Assembly: GCA_903772945.1 (NCBI GenBank)
Contig: CAICTM010000055.1
Span: forward strand, 62,001-126,000
Reading direction: 5' to 3'
Length of the DNA: 64,000 nt
Source of the DNA: Seminavis robusta
Taxonomy: Eukaryota > Bacillariophyta > Bacillariophyceae > Naviculales > Naviculaceae
Shown here: positions 20,853 to 31,195 of the stretch, in pieces
Numbering within the stretch: the first letter of the stretch is position 1
How the letters are laid out: every line of letters begins with the position of its first letter
The notes under the pieces: generated by a model
The model's input: the letters and a program-made list of their open reading frames with translations, nothing else
The model's database searches: none
Told to the model about the DNA's origin: nothing
Program-made: the position numbers and the translations under genes

Positions 20853-22675
20853 ATGTCCATGGCTTTGTCTGCTTTGGAGGTATCCCTCAGCAACCCTACC
20901 GGTACCGAGTCTCCCACTCACATTCGAGTTGGAATGAACTCCCATTCTGGATGTTTCGTTTACAGGATCCTTCACTCAATTGCAGTACGATCTATTCAAT
21001 CTACTGATGACGAATTCAAAGCGGGAAGATCTTTCAAAACAGGAGACCTGGCATCAGTTGATCTTGTCGTCGAAGCCAGCAATGGCGAGGGTCCTTTCCT
21101 GAGACTTTCCGATGGATCTGGCTGGATATTCGAGCAGAAACCAGGCAATGACACTCGCTCTGCGGAACCTGCCGTCGTTGAAACTGGATGTTGGTGCTTC
21201 TATGTCACAACTTTCCGCGGGAATGGCTCTGAGGAACAATCCAATGGACCAGCTTCAAGATCACAAGCAGGGTATTCCACTGCATCAGGAAATCTTGCTT
21301 CCTATGGAGAAGGTCTACTGCGACCGAAGAGTAAGGGGCCTTGCTGGCCAGCATTTTTATCGCGTCCAAGGACGACCTTATGCATCCTGGGTCTTTGACA
21401 AACGAATTAGATCGGACAAAACAGTTGTTATCATGATGCAGCCAGAGAGTCAAATCCGGGTTGGGCTCTTCGCGTTCGAAACAATCCGCAAAATTGCCAT
21501 CCGATCCAAGCCTGATGTTGGCGACGATACAAAGACATCGTGGTCCGTGAAGGAGGGTGAGATTATTGTCTGTGACATTGTGCGAGAATCGCCACATCCT
21601 TACGGTAATGGACCCTTCCTGCGGCTTACGGACGGAAGTGGCTGGTTGTTTGTCAACAAGTATGGCGATGCCATGATGAGGGAAGTGCAGGTCGAACAAG
21701 GCGAATGGACTTGTAAAGTCAGGAACTTGGGAAGCAGTGTTCTGTTGAGGAAACAGCCAACTTATCGCAAAGGGAAGGCCTTCGAAGATTCGTTTCAGCC
21801 CAACCATGTGTTTCAGTGCGATCGAAGGGTTCCAGCGTCGCGGATATCCAGCGCATCCTTCTTTCGTGTCAAGGGTACACGGGGATGGATCTTTGACTAC
21901 AACAAAGACGGTACAAAAATACTGGATCTCCTTTCTGGTGGACCAAGCATTAAAGTCTGCGAAAACTTGCCGACAGACCCCGCTTGGTCAGTCCTAGACG
22001 TGCGGATTTTGGCAGCTGCCATACCCGCCATTCACGAGATTGATCACAACTTTCATAGTCGTGTGATCTCATTTAGTGATCCGGATGGAGGGAGAACAAA
22101 CGTGTACTACACGACAAGGACCGTGGGCACAGCACTAAATCATCCAAATCAAGGCAAAACACAGCTGTTTCGGCGCAACTGCACCAAAGAGGACCTAGCC
22201 GAGACTTTTGAGAAACCCTAGAGTGCACACGGGCCGAGGTTACTATAGATTATCTAAGCGTCAGAAAGTACAATCCTCAGGAGACGAGATTGACGTAGAA
22301 GACGACTTGCGAGATCGCTTGACAGAAGCAGACGACAAGATAAGCAAGCTGATGGATAGGAAGAAGGAACTGTGCAAGTTGATTGGTGTCCACCAAGCAC
22401 GTCGCGCGAAACGCAACGCACAGATGAAAGCACGACAAAAACAACACAATTCTAGGCTTCGGCTAGAAAAAAAAAGACGGGAGGCGCTAGCTCAAGAAGC
22501 ACTTGAAAGGGCAGAACTTACCTGCAACGTGTGTGGGAAAGAGTTTGGAAGTACTCATGCTCGCAATGATCATTTTGCAGCAGTACATCGAACTTATAAC
22601 TGTGATGTTTGTGGCAAGTTCTTCAAGAACCAGAATGCGATGAACCAACACAAGAATGCGGTGGGGCATTGGTAG
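20853..22675 (+). pseudogene. SH3-like-repeat plus C2H2 zinc-finger protein, frame broken twice
   Basis: Three frames carry one continuous protein. The N-terminal part has FLRLSDGSGWIFEQKPG, and the middle has FLRLTDGSGWLFVNKYG and FFRVKGTRGWIFD. These are internal repeats of an SH3-like beta module with a conserved G-W-(I/L)-F. The repeats align across the first frame change near 21213 with no room for an intron, consistent with one extra T in CTTTCC. Near 22214 one extra A in GAGAAACCC changes FENPRVHTGRGYY into a stop. The rest has a coiled coil (DRLTEADDKISKLMDRKKELCKLI), a basic helix and two C2H2 fingers (CNVCGKEFGSTHARNDH and CDVCGKFFKNQNAMNQH). It may bind nucleic acid. Both changes are single bases in short homopolymers, so assembly error is as likely as true decay. 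Confidence 0.7.
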
Positions 22676-23909
22676 GTTTTCGAGACAACGATACAGATGT
22701 ACATCCGAGGTTCCTCAGAAGGCGTGCCATTGTTGGTTGGGTGGGAGTTCTTGGCAGGCTACTGCTATCGCTATCGAAGACTAAGACTTGCTATTTTAAA
22801 ATAGATACATTGTGGATGTTGGGCTCGTTTCGTCGCCAACCTGAAGCAAGCTGGTGGTGGATGAGCACTCCAAGATATATGATACAGAAATTCTGAGGAG
22901 CTAAAAGCTCGGGTGATTCGGAGCACGATGCACGGCATTTCGTTATGACAACATTGGTCCCATGCTCGTCAAGAAGAATGATATGCTCGGAGCTCAGCAT
23001 CAGTTTGACGAAGCAATTTCAATTTGCAAGTCTATCATTCTTTCTCCGATTGATAAAGATTGGCTCAACCTGATTCTATGAACTAGACTATGGGGATTTG
23101 CAGTTCCATTTTGGGAACTATTATACTGTGGAGCGATGGTCAAACGCACATCGCTAGTGCGCCTACTTTCGGCACAAGCATGCACTTCGACCATGGCATT
23201 CTATGTTGCTGCGCTCGCGCCTTAGAGTCCGTTCTGTGACAAAATTTTCCACTTTGTTGTCTTATCCATCTGGCAAGCCACCAAGCAACAAGGAACTCAG
23301 ACATCAGCACTTCCAAAAGCAAGATCCACAACAGTGATCCTTTTGGATGATTGAGCTTCCTTGGCAGCAACGAGATGGTCTTTTGGAAGCTAGCTAGTAG
23401 AACGTGGCTTTGGCAAAGTCACTAGCTATGGTACTACAGTGCCGAGACATGCCGTACTCCAGCCGAACAGTACTACAGGACTGTACCATACCAGTGTTGG
23501 CTGGAGCTTGAAGAAACTACAGGGACCAAGGTTTGTGTGGCATTGGCCATCTAGCTAGCTACTGCTGATTGGCACAGCAATAGTACTTGTAATCACATTT
23601 CCTTTATCAACCTTTAATCTTACTGCAATGCTAGCTGCATTTTAATGCTGTGGTGCTTTTCTTGATGGCAACAGTATCCAAATAGATGGATACACCATTC
23701 TCTTGTATGCAAACGAACAAGGAGGAATCTGATACAAGTCTGGTAACCATCTCAGTAAGGTGGTGCGTCAAGGTGTGACACCGAGCTCCTTCCCTACCAA
23801 TCAAGCCAAATCAACCTGCAGCAAACCTGACAAGGCTTTCTTACACTGGACACATCATACAAGGTGACCAGTGCAAACATCTCAGCCTAACTTCACTAAT
23901 GATCACTGC
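22676..23909. other. Intergenic, nothing supported
   Basis: No coding frame stands out. GTACTACAGTGCC-like inverted words appear around 23430-23500 and GCTAGCTA words near 23390 and 23550. Confidence 0.4.
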
Positions 23910-25314
23910 CTAGAAAGCTCCAGCCTCAGCAAGCTCCAAATCTCCAGAGCCATGACATCAAAGACCAAAGTCCTTTTGCTCCCAGTGTTCGCAGACCTTC
24001 TCAGCAGCTGTCTGGGCAATCGATTCACCAAGACGGCGGCCCACCTGTTTCAAACTAGGCACATTACAAGTGACGGGTGCTGTGGAAACCTGTTGCTTTG
24101 GAAGAGCTTGGGCTCGCTCTCAAGAACCTGCCATTCATTTCCAAAGGCATTAGCATCTGTAAGGGCAGTTCCATTGCGGGCAAGCCACTTGCCAGCCTTA
24201 TAGTCTCCCAAAAGACCCTTGCTATTTTCATACTCCAAAGGGGTGGCACCAACTGTCTTGATGCTTAGAAGGTCCTTGAAGGATTGGAGGACAATCTGTT
24301 TGCCCCGGCAAGCTCAATCACAAACATATACTGCTTGGAGCTCTTCTTCTCGTGCTTGATGGAGTATTTGTCAAATGTGTCCAGCTCAGCATTGGAGATT
24401 CCATTCACCATGTAACACCATATTCACACCTCCAAAGTGTCCTCTCCAATGGAACAGCGGCAGACTCAATGTAAGAATACTGGTTGCGTGCCTTTGTCCT
24501 AATGTGGATGTCCAAGCCAGTTCCCTCATCAAACTCAGGGCTGCTGATAAAGATCAAGTCACACTCTCCATGGAAGTCATACCATTCATTCACCCATGTC
24601 TAAATACAAATGGAAGAGACAACACTTGTTGATAAGTCCAAACAAAATTTTCATCAACTGGGCTGATTGTGGCCTACTGAGTCGTACCTTGAAGTGTGGG
24701 TCTCCCATACCATAAGCAGCTCGAAGCTGTGCTTCCGTATAACCCAGGGAAATGTGCAACGTGTATGTGGCAGAATTTGGAATGACCTGGTTTGAACCAT
24801 TGCGACGTCGACTCACAGCAATGGTGTATATGCCAGCAGTATTGAATGTGTAGGTCAAGTAGGCATCACGACGCCTACTTGAGCCATCATCAGGAGGTCT
24901 GTTGTTGTTATTTTGCGCAAGCTGGGTGCCACTTGAGTCATACAGAGTGAGAAATGAATTAAAGCTTGTAGGATCATCAATGTCAAAGATGGAAGCAATC
25001 ATTACTGCCCGGACCTCAAATGAGAAATAGTCATAAGAACCATCCCCGGTACCTTCAATGGTTACCCAAGGAAGTGTAGCAGAGTTGCAATAATAGGATT
25101 GTACCCAAGAGTGAAGGCACCAACAGGGATTACCTGCAAAGTCCAAATAGAAGTTCAATGTGAGTGGAAGAACATATAATTTTGAATTGATGTCAAAATG
25201 AGAACAAACCTGAGCAGAGCCAATGTCGTTGTTGGATTCTTGTTCTTGAATGACAGAAGCCTGAGCCACTGACATGAGAGCCACAAATCCAGTTATGATT
25301 GAGGACAACTTCAT
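23910..25314 (-). pseudogene. Decayed secreted protein with PPC-like and VWD domains
   Basis: The start MKLSSIITGFVALMSVAQAS is a clear signal peptide. Intron 1 is 25134-25209. After it come PWVTIEGTGDGSYDYFSFEV and YLTYTFNTAGIYTIAVSRR, typical of the PPC (pre-peptidase C-terminal) beta sandwich. GDPHFK, an 88-bp intron (24600-24687) and TWVNEWYDFHGECDL make the start of a von Willebrand type D domain. The VWD remainder is spread over changing frames: SIGEDTLEV, MVNGISNAELDTFDKYS, QIVLQSFKDLLSIKTVG, GLLGDYKAGKWLARNG, FGNEWQVLESEPKLFQ. A C-terminal helix RRLGESIAQTAAEKVCEHW ends near 23910. At least four frame changes are needed, so this is a pseudogene. Intact relatives in diatoms are secreted; their role is not known to me. 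Confidence 0.75.
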
Positions 25315-26030
25315 GGTTGCAAATAATGGGAAGATGAACAAGATTGGAAATCTGAGGCCTTGTGCATGGCTTCCTTCTGGAGATTGTGAGTTGAGAGAAG
25401 GATAGCTGAAGGGAGCCGAGGTTGATGTTGGATCGATTGGGTAAAACGCAACCGGTTCATTCTGTGAGCAATGAGTCACGCTTGGTGATAGCTAGTGTAA
25501 AGGGCTACTATATTTTTTTAAATAATGCTGCAGCACAATACAATACAGCGTGCTCGTCCTGTATTGCATTCCGAAAGTTTCCTGGGAAGGCTAGAGCCCT
25601 GGATGGCGACCATCTTATTCTAGACTTTTTGGGGTATATCTCATAACTCTAATTTGTTGCTAGATTTTTCGATACTAGTTTGAGCCTTTCTGAGAAACTG
25701 AAAGTTCTATGTCACAAAACAAAACACGTGACACGAAATGCGAACCAAGATTTAATATGCAAGTCACAAACGTTCCAGTCAACCTATTAATAGTACTCGT
25801 ACTAGCTAGTAGTAAAATATTTAGGCCACTCGCGGCTCGTGACTTACTTTGACCATTTATCTTTACACCTAGTCGCACCATAATCTATCTTTACCTAGTG
25901 ATAAAATCGTGAATGATTTGAATTACTACCAGGTACTCCTAGATACTTAGTAGTAGTATTCGAATGAACCAGTACCTGGCTGTTAGAATATTATTTCCGA
26001 AGGTCACTTATTTTTCTGAGAGGGCTTTAG
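25315..26030. other. Intergenic with a small hairpin
   Basis: CCAGGTACT at about 25930 and AGTACCTGG at about 25973 form inverted arms around some 40 bp. Other content is AT-rich with TAGTACTCGTACTAGCTAGTAG words. No gene is seen. Confidence 0.4.
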
Positions 26031-26806
26031 TAGAGTGATCTGCACTATAAGACCCGCTACAGATTAAGACCATCATAATATTCTTGGATTTGTACAGTAA
26101 TTGCTATAGTAACAGTACATACGACCTGGCTAGCTACTGTACTACATGTACTAGCTAGCTACTCTAGCTAGCCAGTTGGTGAGCCACTACTGGTATGCAT
26201 CTGTGCATCTTGAACTGTCCATTGCTTGCTCAAGCCGTGTGGTGGTGTTGAGTGTTGACAGTGTTAACAGTGTTGACAGTGTCGATACTGGTAGAGGAAG
26301 CAGTGTCAATTGAGGAAGCAGTGTCGATAAGCAGCATCGTAGAGGAAGGAAGGAGTGTCAATAGGTAGACAAGAGGTGCTTCGAACGATTGAGGAGGTGC
26401 TTCGAACCATAGAGGTACGAAGTATGTATCCAAGAGGAAGAAGGAGTGTGATAGAGGTGCTTCAATAGAGGTGCCTATCATGTGCTTCGGAGCCCTACAG
26501 AGCCCTCTAGTTTTTACTCGATAGAGCACGGCACCGTACAGTAGGATCCTACGTAGGTTCAGTACCAGAGGCTACGTGTGACGTCATATGGTCTTAATCT
26601 GCAGTGAAAAAGAATTCGCTGTGGATTGCCTGAAATCTTCAACCGCTCCTAACTCCTCTTCTAGGTACACTCTGAGGTTGGGAATTTTGTGGCATACTCA
26701 ACTACATGTGTTCTCTCGATTCCCTGCTTTAATAGTACTAATTCGATATCCAGCCCTGAAGAGAATATTCCGCGGAATGGTAGGTCTTATAGTGCAGATC
26801 ACTCTA
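26031..26806. mobile_element. Non-autonomous inverted-repeat element, 776 bp
   Basis: TAGAGTGATCTGCACTATAA begins a perfect 24-bp terminal inverted repeat at 26031-26054 and 26783-26806. A second perfect inverted pair of 14 bp, CAGATTAAGACCAT, lies inside at 26060-26073 and 26588-26601. The interior near 26240-26480 is a degenerate array of GTGTTGACAGT, GAGGAAGCAGTGTC and GAGGTGCTTCGAA words. No transposase is encoded, so it would depend on another element. The family is unknown. The target duplication is unclear; TAG is one candidate. Confidence 0.6.
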
Positions 26807-27201
26807 ATAGTAGCTTTTGGAGAAGTTTCGCTATTTTAAAATTAATATGCATAAGTACATGTAGTGACTCGATTCCGGGACCGTCCGGCGTTTTTCACTT
26901 GGGCTTTTTTAAATGTCACTCACTGAAACTAATACTATTAAATTGGTACTTTTTATAATTTCACTGACTCCTACTTAAATAGAGAGCTGCACCCAGTGAA
27001 TCTCTTTGCCGCCAAAATAGTACGTACACTCCTCCAGTGGAAGAATCAAATCGAATCGAATCTCATCTCATCAGCAGAATTCCTACTCATACTCACGCTG
27101 CTTGGCTACGCGCGCTTGGGTACTACACTAGCTGTAAACGGTGGAGAGATGCCAACGTCCGGTGGCGGCGTGGGAACGGTAAAAATAAATGTGACTGGCC
27201 T
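26807..27201. other. Intergenic, nothing supported
   Basis: A spacer between two mobile elements. It has a GAATCGAATCGAATC run near 27050 and no convincing frame. Confidence 0.4.
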
Positions 27202-27244
27202 AAAGCCGACCCCAACCGTAACACGAATCACCATTCACCATTCA
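27202..27244 (+). repeat. Left terminal inverted repeat of the Harbinger element
   Basis: 43 bp, identical to the reverse complement of 31153-31195. It includes the subterminal words CACCATTCACCATTC, which could be transposase binding sites. Confidence 0.95.
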
Positions 27245-27440
27245 TGGATAGCCAATCAGAATCCAGTATTAAAACACCAACGGGACTGGCACAATCGTTT
27301 CTCCTCTTTCTGAACGAATAGCAAGGGCCATGTTCGTGTGGATGACTTTCACGAATCTTGGCCCACCACTCTCCAAATTAGCTAGATAACCAGCGAGGAA
27401 CAACTTCGCCAAAAACACAAACCAGACTATTGCCAACACA

Positions 27441-29174
27441 ATGGAAGCCATCGCTGTTGACACTGTCGACAACAAAGCAGACACTATTGACAAGGCAATA
27501 GCCAACTACAACAATGCCCTGTTAGATCAATCAAGCAGTATATCTTCTATAGTAGAATGTTTAGATGCAGAGACAGGTTGCCTGGACATGGGGAAATTCC
27601 GTGAATTATGTGAGATGGAAGAGGCTTTGGAAGCAGCATCAGTAGCCCTTGATTTGGCAATTGAAGACGGGGCAATTACAAAATGCAGTAGAAGAGCTTC
27701 TGCTTCCTCCACAGCAGCAACTGCAAAGACAAAGAAACCCAGAACTGCTCGCAGTTGCAAGATAAGACGTCCATACTACATAGGGGATGACGGCAGTGTT
27801 GTGTTCTTGAGGCCAGTCGAGACAGTGTGGTACCTCCTGTATGTTCGCAAACCACCTTTGGATGACGCCCATTTCCACAAAAGGTTCCGAAGACGTTTCA
27901 GAGTACCCTATCAATCATTCCTCGAGTTGAAGAACAAAATGTCTGAGTCCGGGAAGTTCCAACGATGGTACAGAAAAGATGCTGTTGGTACAGAAAGCTC
28001 GCCAATTGAGCTGTTGATATTGGGAGCTCTCCGGTACCTTGGACGTGGTTTGACTTTCGACGACCTGGAAGAGTTCTCTGCCATTAATGAAGAAACTCAT
28101 CGCCAATTCTTCCATGTGTTCATTGGTTTTGGATCCACGAATCTCTATGAGGAATTTGTCCGGCATCCAGTCAATGCAGAAGAATACAAAACACATCAAC
28201 ACGAGTTTGACACAGGAGGGCTGTTCGGTGCAGGATGGTCCAGTGATGCCACCAATATCATCATGTGGCGATGCACGCACAATTTGAAGCAGGCGAACAT
28301 GGGTTTCAAGCAGAGTCATCCGGCAAGAACCTACAACCTCACATGCAACCATCGAAGACAAATTCTTCACTGTACCAAAGGGCATCCCAGCCGATGGAAT
28401 GACAAGACACTTGCATTTCACGACAATTTTCTTTATGGACTTAGAAAGGGTGACATTCTACAAGATGTACGATTTCAACTGAAGTCATGGGAAGGTTCTG
28501 TTGGTGGTCCTGTAAAAGAAACAACATACTGTGGTGCTTGGGGACTTGTGGACAATGGCTACCACCGATGGTCTTGCACGCAAGCTCCAGGAAAAGCAGA
28601 CTTGACCATTGCAGAGCGACGACTCTCAGAATTCATTGAGTCTTTTCGCAAAGATGCAGAGTGCACATTTGGAATTCTGAAAGGGCGATGGCGCATTTTG
28701 AAGACTGGAATTAGATTGGAGGGTACCACAGCAGCTGACAACACATGGCTGACTTGTTGCGCACTCCACAATATGCTGCTGGAAAAAGACGGACTTGCAG
28801 AAGAATGGCAAAAGGGTGTTAGAAGTGACTGGGAAGGGGCCCTTGGAGACAATGAGACAGAGGGCTTTCGAGACATGGCTCCCTTTGCCATACAGCGATT
28901 GCAGCACAACGAAATTGCTAAATTTGGAAGCAGGGAACACGAACAGAGTGTTGCACGTCCTCGATTGGTGGTACCAGAAGTGGCATTGCAGAATACAGAT
29001 AATGGAGATGACGACAATCTTAGCAGCACATCAGATGGGGTGGGTGACAACGTTGACGATGATGGTGCTATTTTCGTTAACTCGCTTTCGTACACCGAAT
29101 TTCGAAGCCGGCTAGTGGAGCACTTCGATATCTTGTGGAGGAAACATCAAATTGTCTGGCCTACTAGAAATTAA
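27441..29174 (+). CDS. PIF/Harbinger (HARBI1-type, DDE_Tnp_4) transposase
   Basis: This uninterrupted frame encodes 577 residues. The DDE triad is visible: Asp269 in GWSSDATNI, Asp371 in WGLVDNGYHRW and Glu407 in KDAECTFGILKGRWRIL. The last motif is the Harbinger hallmark. Residues 1-80 are acidic and helical. A basic stretch (KTKKPRTARSCKIRRPYY) follows, then a helical region containing ALRYLGRGLTFDDLEEFSAINEETHRQFFHVF, matching the usual family segment ahead of the first Asp. The C-terminus is acidic. All catalytic residues and the full length are kept, so it may be active. The transposase would cut and join the 43-bp repeats, usually together with the second protein of the element. Confidence 0.93.
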   Translation: MEAIAVDTVDNKADTIDKAIANYNNALLDQSSSISSIVECLDAETGCLDMGKFRELCEMEEALEAASVALDLAIEDGAITKCSRRASASSTAATAKTKKPRTARSCKIRRPYYIGDDGSVVFLRPVETVWYLLYVRKPPLDDAHFHKRFRRRFRVPYQSFLELKNKMSESGKFQRWYRKDAVGTESSPIELLILGALRYLGRGLTFDDLEEFSAINEETHRQFFHVFIGFGSTNLYEEFVRHPVNAEEYKTHQHEFDTGGLFGAGWSSDATNIIMWRCTHNLKQANMGFKQSHPARTYNLTCNHRRQILHCTKGHPSRWNDKTLAFHDNFLYGLRKGDILQDVRFQLKSWEGSVGGPVKETTYCGAWGLVDNGYHRWSCTQAPGKADLTIAERRLSEFIESFRKDAECTFGILKGRWRILKTGIRLEGTTAADNTWLTCCALHNMLLEKDGLAEEWQKGVRSDWEGALGDNETEGFRDMAPFAIQRLQHNEIAKFGSREHEQSVARPRLVVPEVALQNTDNGDDDNLSSTSDGVGDNVDDDGAIFVNSLSYTEFRSRLVEHFDILWRKHQIVWPTRN

Positions 29175-29208
29175 AGTATAAACATGTACTCAGTCCTGAT
29201 CACCCTTC

Positions 29209-30919
29209 TTATTCTTCTTCGTCTTCGTCTTCCTCGCCTTCTTCATCATCGTCTGAGTCATCGAGGCCATTGCGACGTTTGGCAGCACTTTGGCGAGACC
29301 TAGCGATGGTTGCTTCACAGCGATTAAGGAGACTCTCTTCAGCTGGATCAACAGGCTTGGGGTCACCGTCTTCACTACTGTCTTCTTCGTCACTGTGGAT
29401 TTCGGTGACCTCTTGTTGTTCTTTGTTGTTGTTGTTGTTCTCGGAAAGGAAACTCTGCCCCGACAATTGCGAAAACTGTGAGAATTGCGGAAACTCGGAA
29501 GAACAAGCAAGCTGCGAACTGTACAACTGATGAGAATTAGCAACTTGGTCTTGGGAAAGAGAAACTGCTGCTCTCGATACTGCATGAGATGTCCTGGACA
29601 TTTCCGAGGAAGCTTCCGATGCCTGGGATTGTGCAAGCTGAGAACAATGCGATTGGTATTCCTCACTGGTCTTGTTGATGGCAGGGTGGGAAGCTACAGC
29701 AGTGTCCACTGTCAATGGACTTGGTTGTGGAACTGGCGACGTTGCCTTCACCACATTCGATACTCGTCCAAAGTAGTCATTTGCCATTGCACTCTCTTGC
29801 TTCGAAACCTTCATGAGACTGTCGCATTTTTCTTGCAACTGTCTCTTCCTCTTGCGTATGCCGCCAAGGTCTTTCGCAAGCTGTTCTTTCCACTCTTTGT
29901 ATGTTTCTTTTTCCTCCTCGGACGTAGATTCCTTCAAGAGCTTGACAACCTCAAAGAATTCCTTGGATGTAGCTGCATGATCAGCATTCGCAATGGCCAA
30001 CAGATCTCTTGCATTCTTCTGGGCATGAACATGAGCTGTTGATGCCATCTGGTATGCCATCTTCTTTTCGTGTACGGGGACTCCTCTCTTGAATACGTCG
30101 TCACCACCAACATTAGCTGCTCGCTCGTGGTCTCGTTGCTGTGCTTCTTCCTCTCGAACTTGCTTCCTCGATTTCTTTTGCACTTTGCTATCGTCATTGC
30201 CTGCAAAACAAGAAAGTGTCTTGCCAGATAATGGGATGGGGCCAAAGATGGCAAATGCCATAAACCCTTGGAAGACGTATTTGTCGGGCATCTCGTCTTC
30301 GGTCTTGTCAAAGTCCTTGCCCTGTTCTCTTTTCTTTCTTTGTCTTGCTTCTTTTACGTGTTCTACCTTCCAATGCAACAAACATCTTCTTTCGAACGTA
30401 CACTATCATATCATCGAAGTTCTGTCCAGACGGATTGACACCAGGTTCCATGGTTCCTGAGTATTCTTTGTAGAAAACTAGTGCAATTCGGTAGTTGGCA
30501 ATGCAGCTGCGTGCTCTGTCATAGATGTTCCTTGCAGTCAGCTTGCTTCCTTTGCCATCCTCGCAAATGGCTTTTTCTGTAAATCCACACTCATGGACAA
30601 TAAGACGCTTGTCTGGTTGAAGATGGAGTGTTCCCTTCAACTCGAGCATATAGTCCACACCATCTGCTCCTCTTGCTGCATTGCCTTCTCGATTGCTCTC
30701 CATTCCAAGCTTGTAGAACATCTCTGTATATGGTTCATTGCCTTTCAACATGGATTGGATGTTCGATATATGGGCTGGGCTACCGTGAAATGTGTTGAAC
30801 ATTAAGTCTTCTTGAGACTGTTGCTTCATTCCTTCCCCTTTGTTCGCCATAACCAACTCTCTACACAAGACAGACGCAACATTGCGGAGTTCTTGTTGTA
30901 CATAGCTAGGCAACGACAT
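29209..30919 (-). CDS. Second protein of the Harbinger element
   Basis: Two frames join at 30.3-30.4 kb. The first (30919 downward) starts MSLPSYVQQELRNVASVLCREL and contains LELKGTLHLQPDKRLIVHECGF. The second, ending at 29209, contains DKYVFQGFMAFAIFGPIPLSGKTL, a basic region, a coiled coil and a long Ser/Gln and acidic tail (DDSDDDEEGEEDEDEEE). A short intron would join them: for example 30322-30403 (82 bp, GTGTAC..AACAG, phase 0), or a GTACGT donor two bases further in with a nearby AG. In other Harbinger elements the partner is a Myb/SANT DNA-binding protein. I cannot see that fold here, so the function is inferred from position only. A frameshift instead of an intron is possible. Confidence 0.75.
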
Positions 30920-31152
30920 GACTATTACAAGCTTCTAGCTAGTCATCAAGAGTGCCATTGTTTGTTGTGTGTGGTGGTTGTTGTCGAAAAGCAAGAAAGA
31001 TACCTTTTGCGTAAATTACGTCGATGCGAATAGAACACGTCATCAAATTGTGGGGATTTGATTGGACGTTGGGTCTAGTCTTGGACATGTTTGGTGATTG
31101 GTGAATGGGGGTGCGGAGGGGATCGGTGCGATACGATTCACCAGTCTTGGAA

Positions 31153-31195
31153 GAATGGTGAATGGTGATTCGTGTTACGGTTGGGGTCGGCTTTA
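31153..31195 (-). repeat. Right terminal inverted repeat of the Harbinger element
   Basis: Perfect inverted copy of 27202-27244. A partly similar GGTGATTGGTGAATGG stretch lies just inside it near 31090, as expected for subterminal binding sites. Confidence 0.95.

Larger units (their letters stand above)
27202..31195. mobile_element. PIF/Harbinger DNA transposon, apparently complete, 4.0 kb
   Basis: The ends are perfect 43-bp inverted repeats starting TAAAGCCGACCCCAACCGTA. Inside are a DDE transposase on the plus strand and a second gene on the minus strand, converging with a 34-bp gap. That two-gene layout is typical of the PIF/Harbinger superfamily. The target duplication is not settled. 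Direct TA (27202-27203 and 31194-31195) would fit, or ACT at 27195-27197 and 31202-31204 if the ends extend imperfectly by a few bases. Identical ends and an open transposase suggest recent activity. Confidence 0.88.

Noticed and set aside
25928-25982. Small CCAGGTACT/AGTACCTGG hairpin as a fourth word-array element
   Set aside because: The ends lack AGGAAG(G/A)CAC, there is no core, and the arms are only nine bases.
29190-29666. 158-residue minus-strand frame inside the Harbinger element
   Set aside because: It is an out-of-frame shadow of the partner gene's repetitive acidic tail.
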